Source of the DNA: an uncultured Anaerolineae bacterium
Lineage (GTDB): Bacteria > Chloroflexota > Anaerolineae > Promineifilales > Promineifilaceae
Length of the DNA stretch: 64,000 bases
Assembly (NCBI GenBank): GCA_905479495.1
Contig: CAJQMR010000007.1
Location: 1-64,000, forward strand
Direction: 5' to 3'
Shown here: one piece after another, positions 41,609-50,892 of the stretch
Numbering within the stretch: position 1 is the stretch's first letter
Layout: each line of letters opens with the position of its first letter
Notes under the pieces: generated by a model
The model's input: only the letters and a program-made list of their open reading frames with translations
What the model was told of the DNA's origin: nothing
Databases searched by the model: none
Program-made: the position numbers and the translations under genes

Positions 41609-44600
41609 ATGGATGTATCCAGGAAATTGCACATCTTTTTAATGAGGCGATTTCAGCTTTTTTATGGCGATACGGCCGTTCCCCTAAAATCCCCCTTTTA
41701 CCAAACCATTCTCGCTTTTCTGGTCCTGCAACCGGGCGAAGCGTGCGACCGGCACCGGCTTGCTTTTCACTTTTGGCCCGATTCCACTGAGAAGCAGGCA
41801 CTCACCAACCTGCGCAAAGCAATTCATTACCTGCGCCAGGCGCTGCCGGACGCTGGCCAATTTTTGCGAATCGAACGGCACACAATTGCCTGGCAGGCAG
41901 TTGCTCCTTATTCTGTCGATGTGGCCGCGTTTGAATGCGCGGTGGCTCAGGCTCATAAGGCCGACCAGCCGAGCGAAAAACAGGCGGCTTTGCACCAGGC
42001 TATTTCCCTGTATACCGGGGACCTACTGCCAGAGCATTACGATGATTGGGTTTTGGTCAAACGGGAAAGCTTGCGCCAACAATATTTAGACTGTTTGGCC
42101 CAATATGTGCAGGTTTTAGAGGAGCGGCGCAACTTTGACGGGGCCATCGAGATCGCCAAACAATTGTTGCAAACAGATCCACTGCATGAAGCCGCGTACC
42201 GTCGTCTGATGCGCTTGCAGGCGTTAGCGGGCAATCGAGCCGGAGCGCTGCGTACTTACCACGCTTGCACTGCTACCTTGCAGCGCGAACTGGATGTGGC
42301 GCCCAGCGCTGCCACGCAGGAAGCGTACCGGCGTTTGTTGGCATTAGAAAGCGCACCTCAGCCCCCAATGCCCGCACGAATTCCCCTGGTGGGCCGGGCA
42401 TACGCCTGGTCAAAATTACAGACGGCCTGGAAACGGGCGACGAGCCAACGGCCGTTGCTCACCCTGATTCAAGGCGAAGCGGGCATTGGCAAAACCCGTC
42501 TAGCTGAAGAGCTGCTCGACTGGGCTGCGCGCCAAGGGATCACCGCGCTGCGGGCGGCTTGCTACGCCCCGGCCACCAGCCTGCCTTATGCGCCCATCGC
42601 CGCCTGGCTGCGGGCCGCTGGCGACGGGTTGACCGGGCTGCCTGACAAATGGCAGCGCGAGATTGGTCGTGTGCTGCCCGAACTGCTGGCAGCGCGTCCC
42701 GATCTGCCGCCGCCCGGTCCCATCACTGAAAGCTGGCAGCGGCAGCATTTGTTTGCGGCCCTGGCCGAGGCTGTGGCCCAACTCCCATCGCCTCTGTTGC
42801 TTTTTATTGATGATTTGCAGTGGTGTGACCGGGATACGCTTGAATGGCTCAGTTTTTTCTTGCGCCTGGATGCAGAGGGGCGTTTTTTGCTGCTGGGGAC
42901 GGTGCGTAGCGAAGAGCTAGACCAGGCCAAGGCTTTGCGATCTTTTTGTGAGGATGTCCGCCATGAGAACCGGCTGGTTGAGATTGGTTTGGGGCGATTG
43001 GATGTGGAGGAAACGGCCGTTCTCTCAGCCCATTTGGTTAACAACACCCCGCCTGATGCACTCCCGGACGCCATTTTTGCAGCGACGGAAGGGGTGCCGC
43101 TGTTTGTAGTGGAGCTGGCCCGAGCCGGTTTTTATACGCCAGATGGAACGCAGCCAAAAATGGTTTCGGGCCAGTTATTGGCTGCCGAACCGTTGCCTCC
43201 TCGGATTCGGTCGGTGTTTGAGGCGCGTCTGAACACGCTGTCTGCCGCTGGGCGCGATTTGGCGGATCTTGCGGCAACAATCGGCCGTTCTTTCACCTTT
43301 GAACTGGTGAAGGATGCCAGTGAGGTAGAGGAGACGGCGTTGGTGCGGGCGCTGGATGAATTGTGGCAGCAGCGCATTGTGCGTGAGCAAGGGGCGGAAG
43401 CCTACGACTTCAGTCACGGCCTGCTGCGGGAAGTGGCTTATGGCAGGCTCAGTTTGGCGCGGCGTCGGTTGCTGCACGGCCGTATTGCGCAAGCGTTAGA
43501 GCGGGAACAGGCGGCTGGCCTGCCGGTGGATGAGGTGCAGCTGGGTAGCCATTACACGGCCATTGGCCGTATGAGCGAGGCGATTGCTTGTTACCAGCGG
43601 GCCGCCACAGCCGCCCAGCACATCTTTGCCCACGAGGAAGCGTTAGAAAATTTGCAGCGGGGTTTGGCTTTGGCAGTTGAGAATGGGGCGGAGAACGGCC
43701 GTTTGCTGGCACTGTATGAGCAGCAGGCCGACGTGCTTTCTTTGCTGGGACGGTACGATGCGGCCCATGAGGCGCTGGAAACCGCGCTGGCCCAAACTGG
43801 CGATGCGCTGAGCCGGGCACGGCTGCTCTGCAAGCAGGGCAATACGTGGATGGCCCAGCATCAACGGTCGGCGGCCTTGGCCGCCTTCGATGCCGCTCTT
43901 CGCTGCCGCTTGCCTGCGGATCCACCGGATACTCAATGGCAGCGGCTCTGGTTAGATGTGCAATTGGCGCGGGGCGATCTGTTCTATTTTGATTCTCGGC
44001 TGGCGGATTTGGCGGTCCTCATTGATCGGTTGAACCCTATTGCCCAGAAAATTGGCACACCTTACCAGCAGCGTCGCTACCTGGAACTGCACAATATGTT
44101 GAGCATTTCACAAAAGCGGTACCGTTTGGATGATGTAGATGTGGCCATGCGACAGCGCATCTCGGCGCTGGCCGAACAAACGGGCGATCCGCATGAAATT
44201 GCGACCTCTCGGTTTTCGCTGGGGTTCAATTACCTGTGGTCCGGGGCATTGGATGAGGCTGTGACGCGTCTCACCGCTGCGCTGGCTGAGGCGACTGAGA
44301 TTGGTAATCGTTATGTGCAGGATCAATGTCTGGCGTATCTGGCGCTGGCGTATCGGGGGCAGGGGGATGTGGCGCAAGTGGCGGCCGTGGTGGCGCAGCA
44401 CCGGCCTATCGTGGCTATGGTGGGCAATCCGCTGTACGGGGGTGTGCTGGCGGGGAATGAGGCGTGGCTAGCCTACCGGGCGGGGGATTGGGAAACGGCC
44501 GTTGCCCAAGGCAAGGCGGCGTTGGCGGCGTGGGGAGAACGGCCATATCCGCTTAAATGGGTGGCGCTGTGGCCGCTGGTGGGCACGTACCTGGCGCGTG

Positions 44601-44785
44601 GGGAGCTGGCGCTGGCCATTGACCATGCTCGTCCAATGCTGCTCCCGCCGCAGCAGCTTTTGCCGGACGAGGTAGCGGCGGCGTTGGCGGCGGCATTGGC
44701 GGCTTGGGATGCGGGAGATACGGCCGTTTGCCACACCGCACTGACCGAGGCAACCAGCCTGGCGCGCGAACAATTTGCCTTTTAA
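41609..44785 (+). CDS. SARP/BTAD-type transcriptional regulator with AAA ATPase and TPR repeats
   Basis: The 1058-residue protein begins with a winged-helix OmpR-like DNA-binding region (about 1-90; DRHRLAFHFWPDST, ALTNLRKAIHYLRQAL) and a BTAD helical domain (about 95-250; LYTGDLLPEHYDDW, LQRELDVAPS). A STAND/AAA ATPase follows with Walker A GEAGIGKTRLAEEL near residue 290 and Walker B LLFIDDLQW near 395. TPR-like repeats fill 610-1058. The start codon is uncertain (ATG 41609 or TTG 41600). It resembles AfsR/MalT-like activators that oligomerise on ligand and ATP binding. Its likely target is the divergent CrtI-like gene. Confidence 0.88.
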   Translation: MDVSRKLHIFLMRRFQLFYGDTAVPLKSPFYQTILAFLVLQPGEACDRHRLAFHFWPDSTEKQALTNLRKAIHYLRQALPDAGQFLRIERHTIAWQAVAPYSVDVAAFECAVAQAHKADQPSEKQAALHQAISLYTGDLLPEHYDDWVLVKRESLRQQYLDCLAQYVQVLEERRNFDGAIEIAKQLLQTDPLHEAAYRRLMRLQALAGNRAGALRTYHACTATLQRELDVAPSAATQEAYRRLLALESAPQPPMPARIPLVGRAYAWSKLQTAWKRATSQRPLLTLIQGEAGIGKTRLAEELLDWAARQGITALRAACYAPATSLPYAPIAAWLRAAGDGLTGLPDKWQREIGRVLPELLAARPDLPPPGPITESWQRQHLFAALAEAVAQLPSPLLLFIDDLQWCDRDTLEWLSFFLRLDAEGRFLLLGTVRSEELDQAKALRSFCEDVRHENRLVEIGLGRLDVEETAVLSAHLVNNTPPDALPDAIFAATEGVPLFVVELARAGFYTPDGTQPKMVSGQLLAAEPLPPRIRSVFEARLNTLSAAGRDLADLAATIGRSFTFELVKDASEVEETALVRALDELWQQRIVREQGAEAYDFSHGLLREVAYGRLSLARRRLLHGRIAQALEREQAAGLPVDEVQLGSHYTAIGRMSEAIACYQRAATAAQHIFAHEEALENLQRGLALAVENGAENGRLLALYEQQADVLSLLGRYDAAHEALETALAQTGDALSRARLLCKQGNTWMAQHQRSAALAAFDAALRCRLPADPPDTQWQRLWLDVQLARGDLFYFDSRLADLAVLIDRLNPIAQKIGTPYQQRRYLELHNMLSISQKRYRLDDVDVAMRQRISALAEQTGDPHEIATSRFSLGFNYLWSGALDEAVTRLTAALAEATEIGNRYVQDQCLAYLALAYRGQGDVAQVAAVVAQHRPIVAMVGNPLYGGVLAGNEAWLAYRAGDWETAVAQGKAALAAWGERPYPLKWVALWPLVGTYLARGELALAIDHARPMLLPPQQLLPDEVAAALAAALAAWDAGDTAVCHTALTEATSLAREQFAF

Positions 44786-44824
44786 CTTGACCCAATTTTA
44801 ATCTTTCAATTGATTTGCGTTGCA

Positions 44825-44853
44825 GGGAACGTTTGAGGAACGTTCCCTTTTTT
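44825..44853 (+). terminator. Rho-independent terminator after the SARP regulator
   Basis: GGGAACGTT (44825-44833), loop TGAGG, AACGTTCCC (44839-44847) and six T residues form a textbook terminator. Confidence 0.92.
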
Positions 44854-44956
44854 ATACTTGCCCAAAGTGGATATTCGCTCAGGGAACAATCAAGACAAGG
44901 AGACTTTCTGCTTTGGTAAATGCCAGATTTTCTCAATAGTGGGGTTGTTTGTTGTG

Positions 44957-45160
44957 ATGACCAATGAGCAGGTAGGGGAACAGTCGCAGTTTTTTACGCT
45001 GCGGGTGTGGTGTGAGGAGGTGGGAAACGGCCGTACTGAATTCCGCGGCACACTCAAGCACGTATTAAGCGGCCAGACAACCCATTTCCGCGATTGGCAA
45101 ACGCTCATTGCGTTGATTGAGGCCACCTGGGCGGACAGTGACAAAATTTCAAGCAAGTAA
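44957..45160 (+). CDS. Small conserved hypothetical protein
   Basis: The start at 44957 gives 67 residues; an upstream in-frame ATG at 44858 has an unlikely Cys-rich leader. The product reads FTLRVWCEEVGNGRTEFRGT then VLSGQTTHFRDWQTLIALIE. It is a compact beta-sheet-plus-helix pattern of a small family I have seen only as hypothetical. It has no signal peptide or catalytic motif and sits alone between the SARP gene and the radical SAM gene. Confidence 0.55.
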   Translation: MTNEQVGEQSQFFTLRVWCEEVGNGRTEFRGTLKHVLSGQTTHFRDWQTLIALIEATWADSDKISSK

Positions 45161-45194
45161 GTTGCCGCGGTTGGTTTCCAGAAAGCAGAACCCC

Positions 45195-45230
45195 TCCTCC
45201 TAAAACTGGTAGTTTTTGCCGCGAATTTCT
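45195..45230 (+). repeat. Direct repeat copy 1 (CCTCCTAAAACTGGTAGTTTTTGCCGCG)
   Basis: This is nearly identical to 46472-46509. The core AAAACT-GGT-AGTTTT is a perfect inverted repeat. It lies about 150 bp before the radical SAM start, the same distance as copy 2 lies before the next gene. Confidence 0.75.
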
Positions 45231-45345
45231 CTCAGAAAATCATTATGCTTCTATCAATGAACATACCAAGCAAATGGATAAATACTCAATAAGCAGTTGT
45301 TCATTGTTTGTGTTTTTTTGCGAAAAATAACCAGGAGGGTTTGTC

Positions 45346-46461
45346 ATGAACATAGGGAATATTGCCGGGGCAGTGAGTTTAGCCGGACAGCATCCTCAGT
45401 TGATACGGCCGTTCACCGACCATCTTCGTCATCGTTTATCCCATCCATTTACCAAGCATAGAAACGGCCGTGTACACGCGCCGGAGCAGATTACGATTGT
45501 GGTGACCGACATTTGCAATTTGCGCTGCAAAATGTGCCAGTATGCGTACAGCGATTCACCAGGCTATCAACTCAACCAGGCTGGGCACATGTCGCCAGAC
45601 CTGTTCTATAAAATTTTGGGTGAAATCACGGGGCATCCGCTGCTAACCTTTACCGGTGGGGAACCGCTGCTGCACAAACAGATCGTTGATCTTATTGCGG
45701 CGGCAAAAAGCAAAGGGCTGATTACCACGTTAACCACCAACGGCTGGCTGCTGGCCCAAAAAGCTGAAGCGCTGTGTCAGGCTGGTTTGGACATTTTGGT
45801 TGTTTCGGTGGATGGGCCAGAAGAGACGCACAACATGATTCGCGGGGGTAACTCCTTTGCCCGACTGGTTGAGGGGATTCGGATGGTGCAACAGCAGGAA
45901 AAACGCCCCATTTTGATGATCAACACAACCATCTCCAACTTGAATTATGAGCTGCTAACCACGATGTACGATCAAGCCAAGGCGTGGGGCGTGGACGGTT
46001 TGAATTTTAACCATTTGTGGATGCAAACGGACGAGATGCTGGCTTGCCAAAAGCAGCTTTTCCCCGATTTTGAAGCGGGTGGCGTGGCCTGGGAAGTAGA
46101 CCCGGAGGCGATAGATGTGGATGTACTGGCCGATCAGTTGGAGGCGGTGCGACAGCGTAATCAGCTGGAAACGATGCTGGTGACGGAACTGCCGCAGCTG
46201 AATCGGGCGCAAATTCGGGTATGGTACCGGCAAACGGCCGAATTTGTAAAGTACCAATCAACCCGCTGTGCCTGGACGCGCATGAAAATTTGGCCAGACG
46301 GCCGTATCAAACCGTGTCGCGAATGGGTGGCGGGCAGCGTGGCGGAGCAATCCCTGGAGGAAATTTGGCAGGGACAGGCGTTTCAAGGGTTTCGCTCACT
46401 GTTGGCTGAGCACGGCACCATTCCGCTTTGCTCACGCTGTTGCTACATGACACATCGCTGA
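45346..46461 (+). CDS. Radical SAM/SPASM protein
   Basis: The 371-residue protein follows an AGGAGGG site. The AdoMet cluster motif CxxxCxxC is C57-C61-C64 in TDICNLRCKMCQYAY, followed by FTGGEPLLH. The C-terminal SPASM-type cysteines appear in CAWTRMKIWPDGRIKPCREW and PLCSRCCYM. Members modify peptides (RiPP maturases) or act as PqqE/MoaA-like enzymes. No obvious precursor peptide lies nearby; the 67-residue protein upstream and the YdjM-like membrane protein downstream are the only candidates for partners. Confidence 0.88.
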   Translation: MNIGNIAGAVSLAGQHPQLIRPFTDHLRHRLSHPFTKHRNGRVHAPEQITIVVTDICNLRCKMCQYAYSDSPGYQLNQAGHMSPDLFYKILGEITGHPLLTFTGGEPLLHKQIVDLIAAAKSKGLITTLTTNGWLLAQKAEALCQAGLDILVVSVDGPEETHNMIRGGNSFARLVEGIRMVQQQEKRPILMINTTISNLNYELLTTMYDQAKAWGVDGLNFNHLWMQTDEMLACQKQLFPDFEAGGVAWEVDPEAIDVDVLADQLEAVRQRNQLETMLVTELPQLNRAQIRVWYRQTAEFVKYQSTRCAWTRMKIWPDGRIKPCREWVAGSVAEQSLEEIWQGQAFQGFRSLLAEHGTIPLCSRCCYMTHR

Positions 46462-46471
46462 GGGAAAAGTT

Positions 46472-46509
46472 GCCTCCTAAAATTGGTAGTTTTTGCCGCG
46501 AAATTTCTG
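46472..46509 (+). repeat. Direct repeat copy 2 (CCTCCTAAAATTGGTAGTTTTTGCCGCG)
   Basis: This is the second copy of the repeat at 45195-45230, with one base changed in the dyad. It lies about 140 bp before the start at 46645. A further dyad CGTGCCAAA / TTTGGCACG (46544-46552, 46569-46577) lies between, possibly an operator. Confidence 0.75.
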
Positions 46510-46644
46510 CCAATAAAAAGTAATCTATTTCTAGATGGATTGCCGTGCCAAACAAAAGTTGACACAGTTTTGGCACGAACTTGGCAGTGCTCAATGCACA
46601 ATTCAATTATCTTTTGGGTAAAGATTTGAATGGAGGAAAACGTC

Positions 46645-47328
46645 ATGGCACAAGCAGGAATTCACGGATTGGTTGGGGTGGCAGTGCGACGCTGGACGCC
46701 GACGCGGAAATTGCTGCTGCTGGGCATTGTGCTGGGGAACCTGCTGCCAGATGCCGACAATCTGGCGGTGGCCGTAGCCACGGTGACAGGTGGCTCCACC
46801 GAGGGGATGCACCGGACGTTTACGCACAGTTTGTTTTTTGTGTTGGCGCTGGTGATTGTGTTTTGGTTGGTAGGCTTGGTGGCGAAACGGCCGTCCCTCA
46901 CCAATCTCGGTTTCGGTTTAGCTATCGGGGTGCTGATGCACATTTTGCTGGACCTGGTCATCTGGTTTAACGGGGTCGAGATTTTGTGGCCGCTGTCCTC
47001 CTGGGTGAACCTATGGGAAGGTGTAACGCCGCCCGACTGGTTTAGCCAGCTGATGATGCCGCTGGAAATGCTCTTCTTTGCCGCCTATTTCTACTGGCTG
47101 GGCCAGTCGGCACGGCGGCAGGGGACGAATTTGGATAAGGTGCGCGGAGTAAGGGTATGGACGGCCGTTCAGTTTATCCTCTTTCTCATTTTTACAGTTC
47201 TGGTGTACACACTCGATAGTGTCTTCATGACGATCTACGGTGCGACATACCTGCTGTCGCTTTGTGTAGCGGCGGTGTTGACGGTGCAAATGAAGGAAAC
47301 GATTGAAGGAATCGCAACAGATAAATAA
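46645..47328 (+). CDS. YdjM-like membrane-bound metal-dependent hydrolase
   Basis: The ATG at 46645 is chosen over 46630 because GGAGGA lies 8 bp upstream of it. The 227-residue protein has a His near the start (GIHGLVGVAVRRW), GNLLPDADN and HRTFTHSLFF, the metal-ligand pattern of the YdjM/DUF457 family, and four to six transmembrane helices. The substrate is unknown, possibly lipid. It is followed by the NmrA-like gene 11 bp later. Confidence 0.8.
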   Translation: MAQAGIHGLVGVAVRRWTPTRKLLLLGIVLGNLLPDADNLAVAVATVTGGSTEGMHRTFTHSLFFVLALVIVFWLVGLVAKRPSLTNLGFGLAIGVLMHILLDLVIWFNGVEILWPLSSWVNLWEGVTPPDWFSQLMMPLEMLFFAAYFYWLGQSARRQGTNLDKVRGVRVWTAVQFILFLIFTVLVYTLDSVFMTIYGATYLLSLCVAAVLTVQMKETIEGIATDK

Positions 47329-47339
47329 AGGAGGGTAAC

Positions 47340-48254
47340 ATGATTCTCATCGTTGGTGGTACAGGTGCTTTGGGCAGCGCTGCGGCTCGGCTGTTTTTGC
47401 AGCGAGGTCGAAAGGTGCGCATCATGACGCGCGATCCGCAAAAGGCGGAAGCGCTTAAAAAGTTAGGGGCAGACATTATTCAAGGTGATTTGCGCGACAA
47501 AGCTTCTCTGGCGCGGGCCTGTGACCATGTGGAGGGAGTGCTGGCAGCGGCACATTCAATCATGGGACGTGGTGCTGCGGCATCCAGCAAAGTGGATTCG
47601 CTGGGGCACAAATGGTTGATCAACGCGGCGAAAGAGGCTGGGGTGCGTCACTTTGTGTATACCTCGGCGTTTGGGGCAGCGCCGACGCATCCGGCGCAGT
47701 TTTACCGTATCAAGCATGAAGTGGAGCAATATTTGCAGCACAGCCACCTGGCATACACGATTCTGCGCCCCACCGCGTTCATGGATTCACACGCCCATAT
47801 GCTGATTGGCCAGCCAATTCTAGAAAAAGGCAAGGTGTCGCTCTTTGGCGCGGGCGAAGCCCCCCGGAACTTTGTGGCGGCGCATGATGTGGCTCAGTTT
47901 GCGTTGCTGGCTCTAAATATGCCGCAGATGGCTGGAAAAGTTATTGAGGTGGGCGGGCCGGAAAACTGGACCAACATGGAAGTGGTGCGGCTGTATGAAC
48001 GTCTGGCTGGACGGCAAGCGAAGGTGTCTCATGTGCCGCTGGGGGCGCTGCGGGTGATGGCTCCGTTGGTACGGCCGTTTCATCCCGGTCTCAGTCAGGT
48101 GATGCGCACCAGCATCTGGTTCGACACAACCGACCAGACCTTTGATCCAGGCCAAACCTTGCAAAAATATCCAATCCCGCTGATAAAGTTGGAAGATTGG
48201 GTGGAAAAGCAGGTGTCAAGCGAGCTGGATTCCGAGCCTGCTGTTGCCAGCTGA
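47340..48254 (+). CDS. NmrA/atypical-SDR NAD(P)-binding protein
   Basis: The 304-residue protein starts with ILIVGGTGALGSAAARLFLQ, the GxxGxxG motif of atypical SDRs, and has GDLRDKASLARAC, a region like YTSAFGAAP in place of YxxxK, and LRPTAFMD. It resembles NmrA/NDUFA9-like sensors or reductases. It is co-directional with the YdjM-like gene after an AAGGAGGG site. Confidence 0.9.
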   Translation: MILIVGGTGALGSAAARLFLQRGRKVRIMTRDPQKAEALKKLGADIIQGDLRDKASLARACDHVEGVLAAAHSIMGRGAAASSKVDSLGHKWLINAAKEAGVRHFVYTSAFGAAPTHPAQFYRIKHEVEQYLQHSHLAYTILRPTAFMDSHAHMLIGQPILEKGKVSLFGAGEAPRNFVAAHDVAQFALLALNMPQMAGKVIEVGGPENWTNMEVVRLYERLAGRQAKVSHVPLGALRVMAPLVRPFHPGLSQVMRTSIWFDTTDQTFDPGQTLQKYPIPLIKLEDWVEKQVSSELDSEPAVAS

Positions 48255-48270
48255 GGGAGAGGCGGTGGTC

Positions 48271-48297
48271 GTGGGGCTAATGAATGCTTAGCCCCAC
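48271..48297. terminator. Bidirectional terminator between convergent genes
   Basis: GTGGGGCTAA (48271-48280) and TTAGCCCCAC (48288-48297) form a perfect 10-bp stem that includes the stop codon of the XRE gene on the minus strand. Confidence 0.75.
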
Positions 48298-49193
48298 ACC
48301 TTCTCTGGCCAGGCACCAAACTGGTGAACCTGTGAAGGCACATTTTGCGACATTTCATGAAAGGAAACGGCCGTTGCCTCATCCCGCGGAATATGGGTCA
48401 AAATTTCCAGATTGCCAAACGGGGTGTGGGTGGTGAGCGGCGTGGTGAGAAAGCGCAACCGCCCGCCCAGCGCAGGCCCCATCTGGAACAGTTCGCCGCC
48501 GACAAAGAAAATCTTGTCTTCATAGAAAACCTGCTCCCAGTACCAGCGAAATTCGCGATTTTTGCGCAGATGGGTTAGCAGCTTACCAAAATAAGGCGTC
48601 ATGCGATAAGGCATCGTCACCCGTCGAAAATCCATGATGATGCCTACGGCAAAGCGATGCCACACTTGCGGCGACATTTCAGCCCGCATCGGGGCAAATT
48701 CATCAGAAAAAATGAAGTCCAGCAAATGTGTGCCGCCGTTTTGCTTGAGCCGGGGCACCAGCTCAATCTGAGACAGCTGATACAGCTTAAGCAGCAAACC
48801 GTTCACGGCAATGACGTCTAAATAGCGATCTACGAGCAGGGCGGGCAGGCGGATTTCCGCCAGCATCTCCAGCACCGGGGCCAGCAGTTCAGCGGATGAT
48901 TCGTGGTGTGGGTAGATTTGCGGGTGATCCAGGCCGGTGGCCAGCATAAAAAAGACGCGCCGCTCGCCTACCGCTAGCTTGAGCGCGTCGGCCAGATTGA
49001 GCAGCGTCTGCTCATCTAGAATAGTGCGCTCGCCGCGCTCAATTTTGCCAATAATGATTTCGTTGAGAGGGGTTGTTGGGTCTAATGCTTGAGCCCAATC
49101 AGCCAATTTGGATTGGGTGCAGCGGTCGCCATTTTCGTCATACTGCTCTTTGCGCAGCGCGGCGACGAGTTTGCCAAACTGTTTGCGGTCCAT
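48288..49193 (-). CDS. XRE-family helix-turn-helix regulator with large C-terminal domain
   Basis: The 301-residue protein has an N-terminal Cro/CI-type HTH (about 5-75; CTQSKLADWAQ, IIIGKIERGERTIL). A 220-residue helical domain follows, with LLVDRYLDVIAVNGLLLKLY resembling the MmyB-type ligand domain (PAS-like), and a C-terminal segment TTHTPFGNLEILTHIPRDEA. It likely senses a small molecule. It is transcribed divergently from the UMF1 MFS gene and may control it. Confidence 0.82.
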   Translation of the reverse strand: MDRKQFGKLVAALRKEQYDENGDRCTQSKLADWAQALDPTTPLNEIIIGKIERGERTILDEQTLLNLADALKLAVGERRVFFMLATGLDHPQIYPHHESSAELLAPVLEMLAEIRLPALLVDRYLDVIAVNGLLLKLYQLSQIELVPRLKQNGGTHLLDFIFSDEFAPMRAEMSPQVWHRFAVGIIMDFRRVTMPYRMTPYFGKLLTHLRKNREFRWYWEQVFYEDKIFFVGGELFQMGPALGGRLRFLTTPLTTHTPFGNLEILTHIPRDEATAVSFHEMSQNVPSQVHQFGAWPEKVWG

Positions 49194-49322
49194 GAGGTCT
49201 CACTTTCGCTTACCAAAAGCGGGTGCACGATGGAAAAGATTGCCCACAGTATAAACCAAAACCAGGGCCAAATAAACGGTTTTGCCGCTAGACAAATTTT
49301 TATGCGCACCATTATTGAAAAT

Positions 49323-49368
49323 TCACGCAAAGACGCAAGGAAAATAAAGACTTTGCGTCTTTGCGTGA
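49323..49368. repeat. 18-bp inverted repeat (ACGCAAAGACGCAA family)
   Basis: TCACGCAAAGACGCAAGG and CTTTGCGTCTTTGCGTGA pair at 17 of 18 positions, directly upstream of the MFS gene. Related halves occur at 58215-58300 and near 26070. Confidence 0.8.
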
Positions 49369-49391
49369 GATAAAATGAGTAGAGAAGCAAG

Positions 49392-50696
49392 ATGAATCAA
49401 CGGGAAATTAATGGCTGGGTGATGTACGATTGGGCCAATTCGGCCTTTGCCACGACCGTAGTGACGGCCTTTCTAGGGCCATACTTGGCGGGATTGATTG
49501 CCACGCGGCCGGAAGAGATTTTGCCGCTGGGGCCGTTCCAGATTGAACCGGAAGCGTTTTATCCATTTTGCGTGACGGTATCGGTCATGTTGCAGTTTGT
49601 TTTTCTACCGCTGCTTGGTGCTTTGGCTGATTTTACCAATCTCAAGAAGCGATTTCTGATTGGCTTTGCCACGGTGGGGGCGCTGGCCACCTGCTTGCTG
49701 GGTTCGGTGAGCAGCGGTGAGAGGGTACTGTTTGGCGGCCTGCTCTTCATCCTGGCGAACTTTGCTTTTGGCGCGGCGGTGGTATTTTACAATGCATACC
49801 TGCCGGAAATTGCCCCCCCGGAGGCGCAAGATCGCGTCAGCTCCAGAGGCTTTGCTTTTGGCTATGTGGGTGGTGGGCTGTTGTTGGCGTTGAATTTGGT
49901 GCTGTTTCAGGCGGTGGCGGATACGGCCGTTGCCGTCCGGCTCTCCCTTACCAGCGCAGGGTTGTGGTGGCTGCTCTTTACCTGGTGGTTTCCGAAGAGA
50001 CGGTTGGTTGTAAGGGAAACGGCCGTACCCACTCCACCAACCAACCATCTCCTGCGCCACACCTTCAAACAGTTCAGCCACACCTTGCGGCAGATGACCA
50101 CCCGTTACCCGCGCGCCTTCAAATTCCTTCTGGCCTACCTCATCTACAACGACGGCATCATGACCGTCAACACCGTCGCCGCCATCTTTGCCGCCTCCGA
50201 ACTGGGGCTAGGCCCTGAGCAGTTGGTGGGTGTCATTTTGATGATTCAGTTTGTGGCCGCCCTGGGTGCCCTGCTGTTTAACCAGCTGGCTGCCCGCATC
50301 GGGGCCAAGCGCACGGTGATCATCACCCTGCTGGGCTGGATGGCAGTGCTCATTTATGCGTTTGGTTGGCTGCGCACACCGGCGCAGGTGTGGGGCTGGG
50401 CCGCCGCCGAAGCGCTGTTCCTGGGCAGCTCGCAGGCGCTCAGCCGCTCGCTGTTTGCCAAGATGGTGCCTGCCCAACAAGAATCGGTCTACTTCAGCCT
50501 GTACGAAGTGAGCGAACGGGGCACCTCGTGGATTGGGACGCTAGTTTTTGGCCTGGCGGTGCAGCTCACCGGCAGCCCCCGCAGCGCCCTGCTGCCGCTC
50601 ATCCTCTTTTTTGTCATCGGCTGTGGTCTCCTGCTCACCACCGATGTGCGCCAGGGCATCCTCGATGCCGGTAACGAACTGCCAGCTTTGGTTTAA
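49392..50696 (+). CDS. UMF1/Atg22-type MFS transporter
   Basis: The 434-residue protein has twelve predicted transmembrane helices and begins GWVMYDWANSAFATTVVTAF, the hallmark of the UMF1 family related to vacuolar effluxer Atg22. MFS motif-like turns include GALADFTNLKKRF. The family is linked to amino-acid or sugar efflux; the substrate here is unknown. A clean terminator lies at 50726-50750. Confidence 0.9.
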   Translation: MNQREINGWVMYDWANSAFATTVVTAFLGPYLAGLIATRPEEILPLGPFQIEPEAFYPFCVTVSVMLQFVFLPLLGALADFTNLKKRFLIGFATVGALATCLLGSVSSGERVLFGGLLFILANFAFGAAVVFYNAYLPEIAPPEAQDRVSSRGFAFGYVGGGLLLALNLVLFQAVADTAVAVRLSLTSAGLWWLLFTWWFPKRRLVVRETAVPTPPTNHLLRHTFKQFSHTLRQMTTRYPRAFKFLLAYLIYNDGIMTVNTVAAIFAASELGLGPEQLVGVILMIQFVAALGALLFNQLAARIGAKRTVIITLLGWMAVLIYAFGWLRTPAQVWGWAAAEALFLGSSQALSRSLFAKMVPAQQESVYFSLYEVSERGTSWIGTLVFGLAVQLTGSPRSALLPLILFFVIGCGLLLTTDVRQGILDAGNELPALV

Positions 50697-50725
50697 AATT
50701 GGTCACAGAAGGCACAGAGGATTTT

Positions 50726-50750
50726 GAGAGATCTCAAATCTCTCTTTTTT
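50726..50750 (+). terminator. Rho-independent terminator after the MFS gene
   Basis: GAGAGAT (50726-50732), loop CTCAA, ATCTCTC (50738-50744) and six T residues. Outer CACAGAG / CTCTGTG sequences extend the pairing. Confidence 0.8.
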
Positions 50751-50892
50751 CTCTGTGGCTAAAGATTCCCCCGATCTACTAAAAATGGAAGGTTGCCTTA
50801 TTGAAACCAGTGGCTCACGGCCTGAATAAATGCTGGCAATCAGGCATACTGCGATCATCAAATTATCCAGTTCACCACGAGGAGAAAATCTG

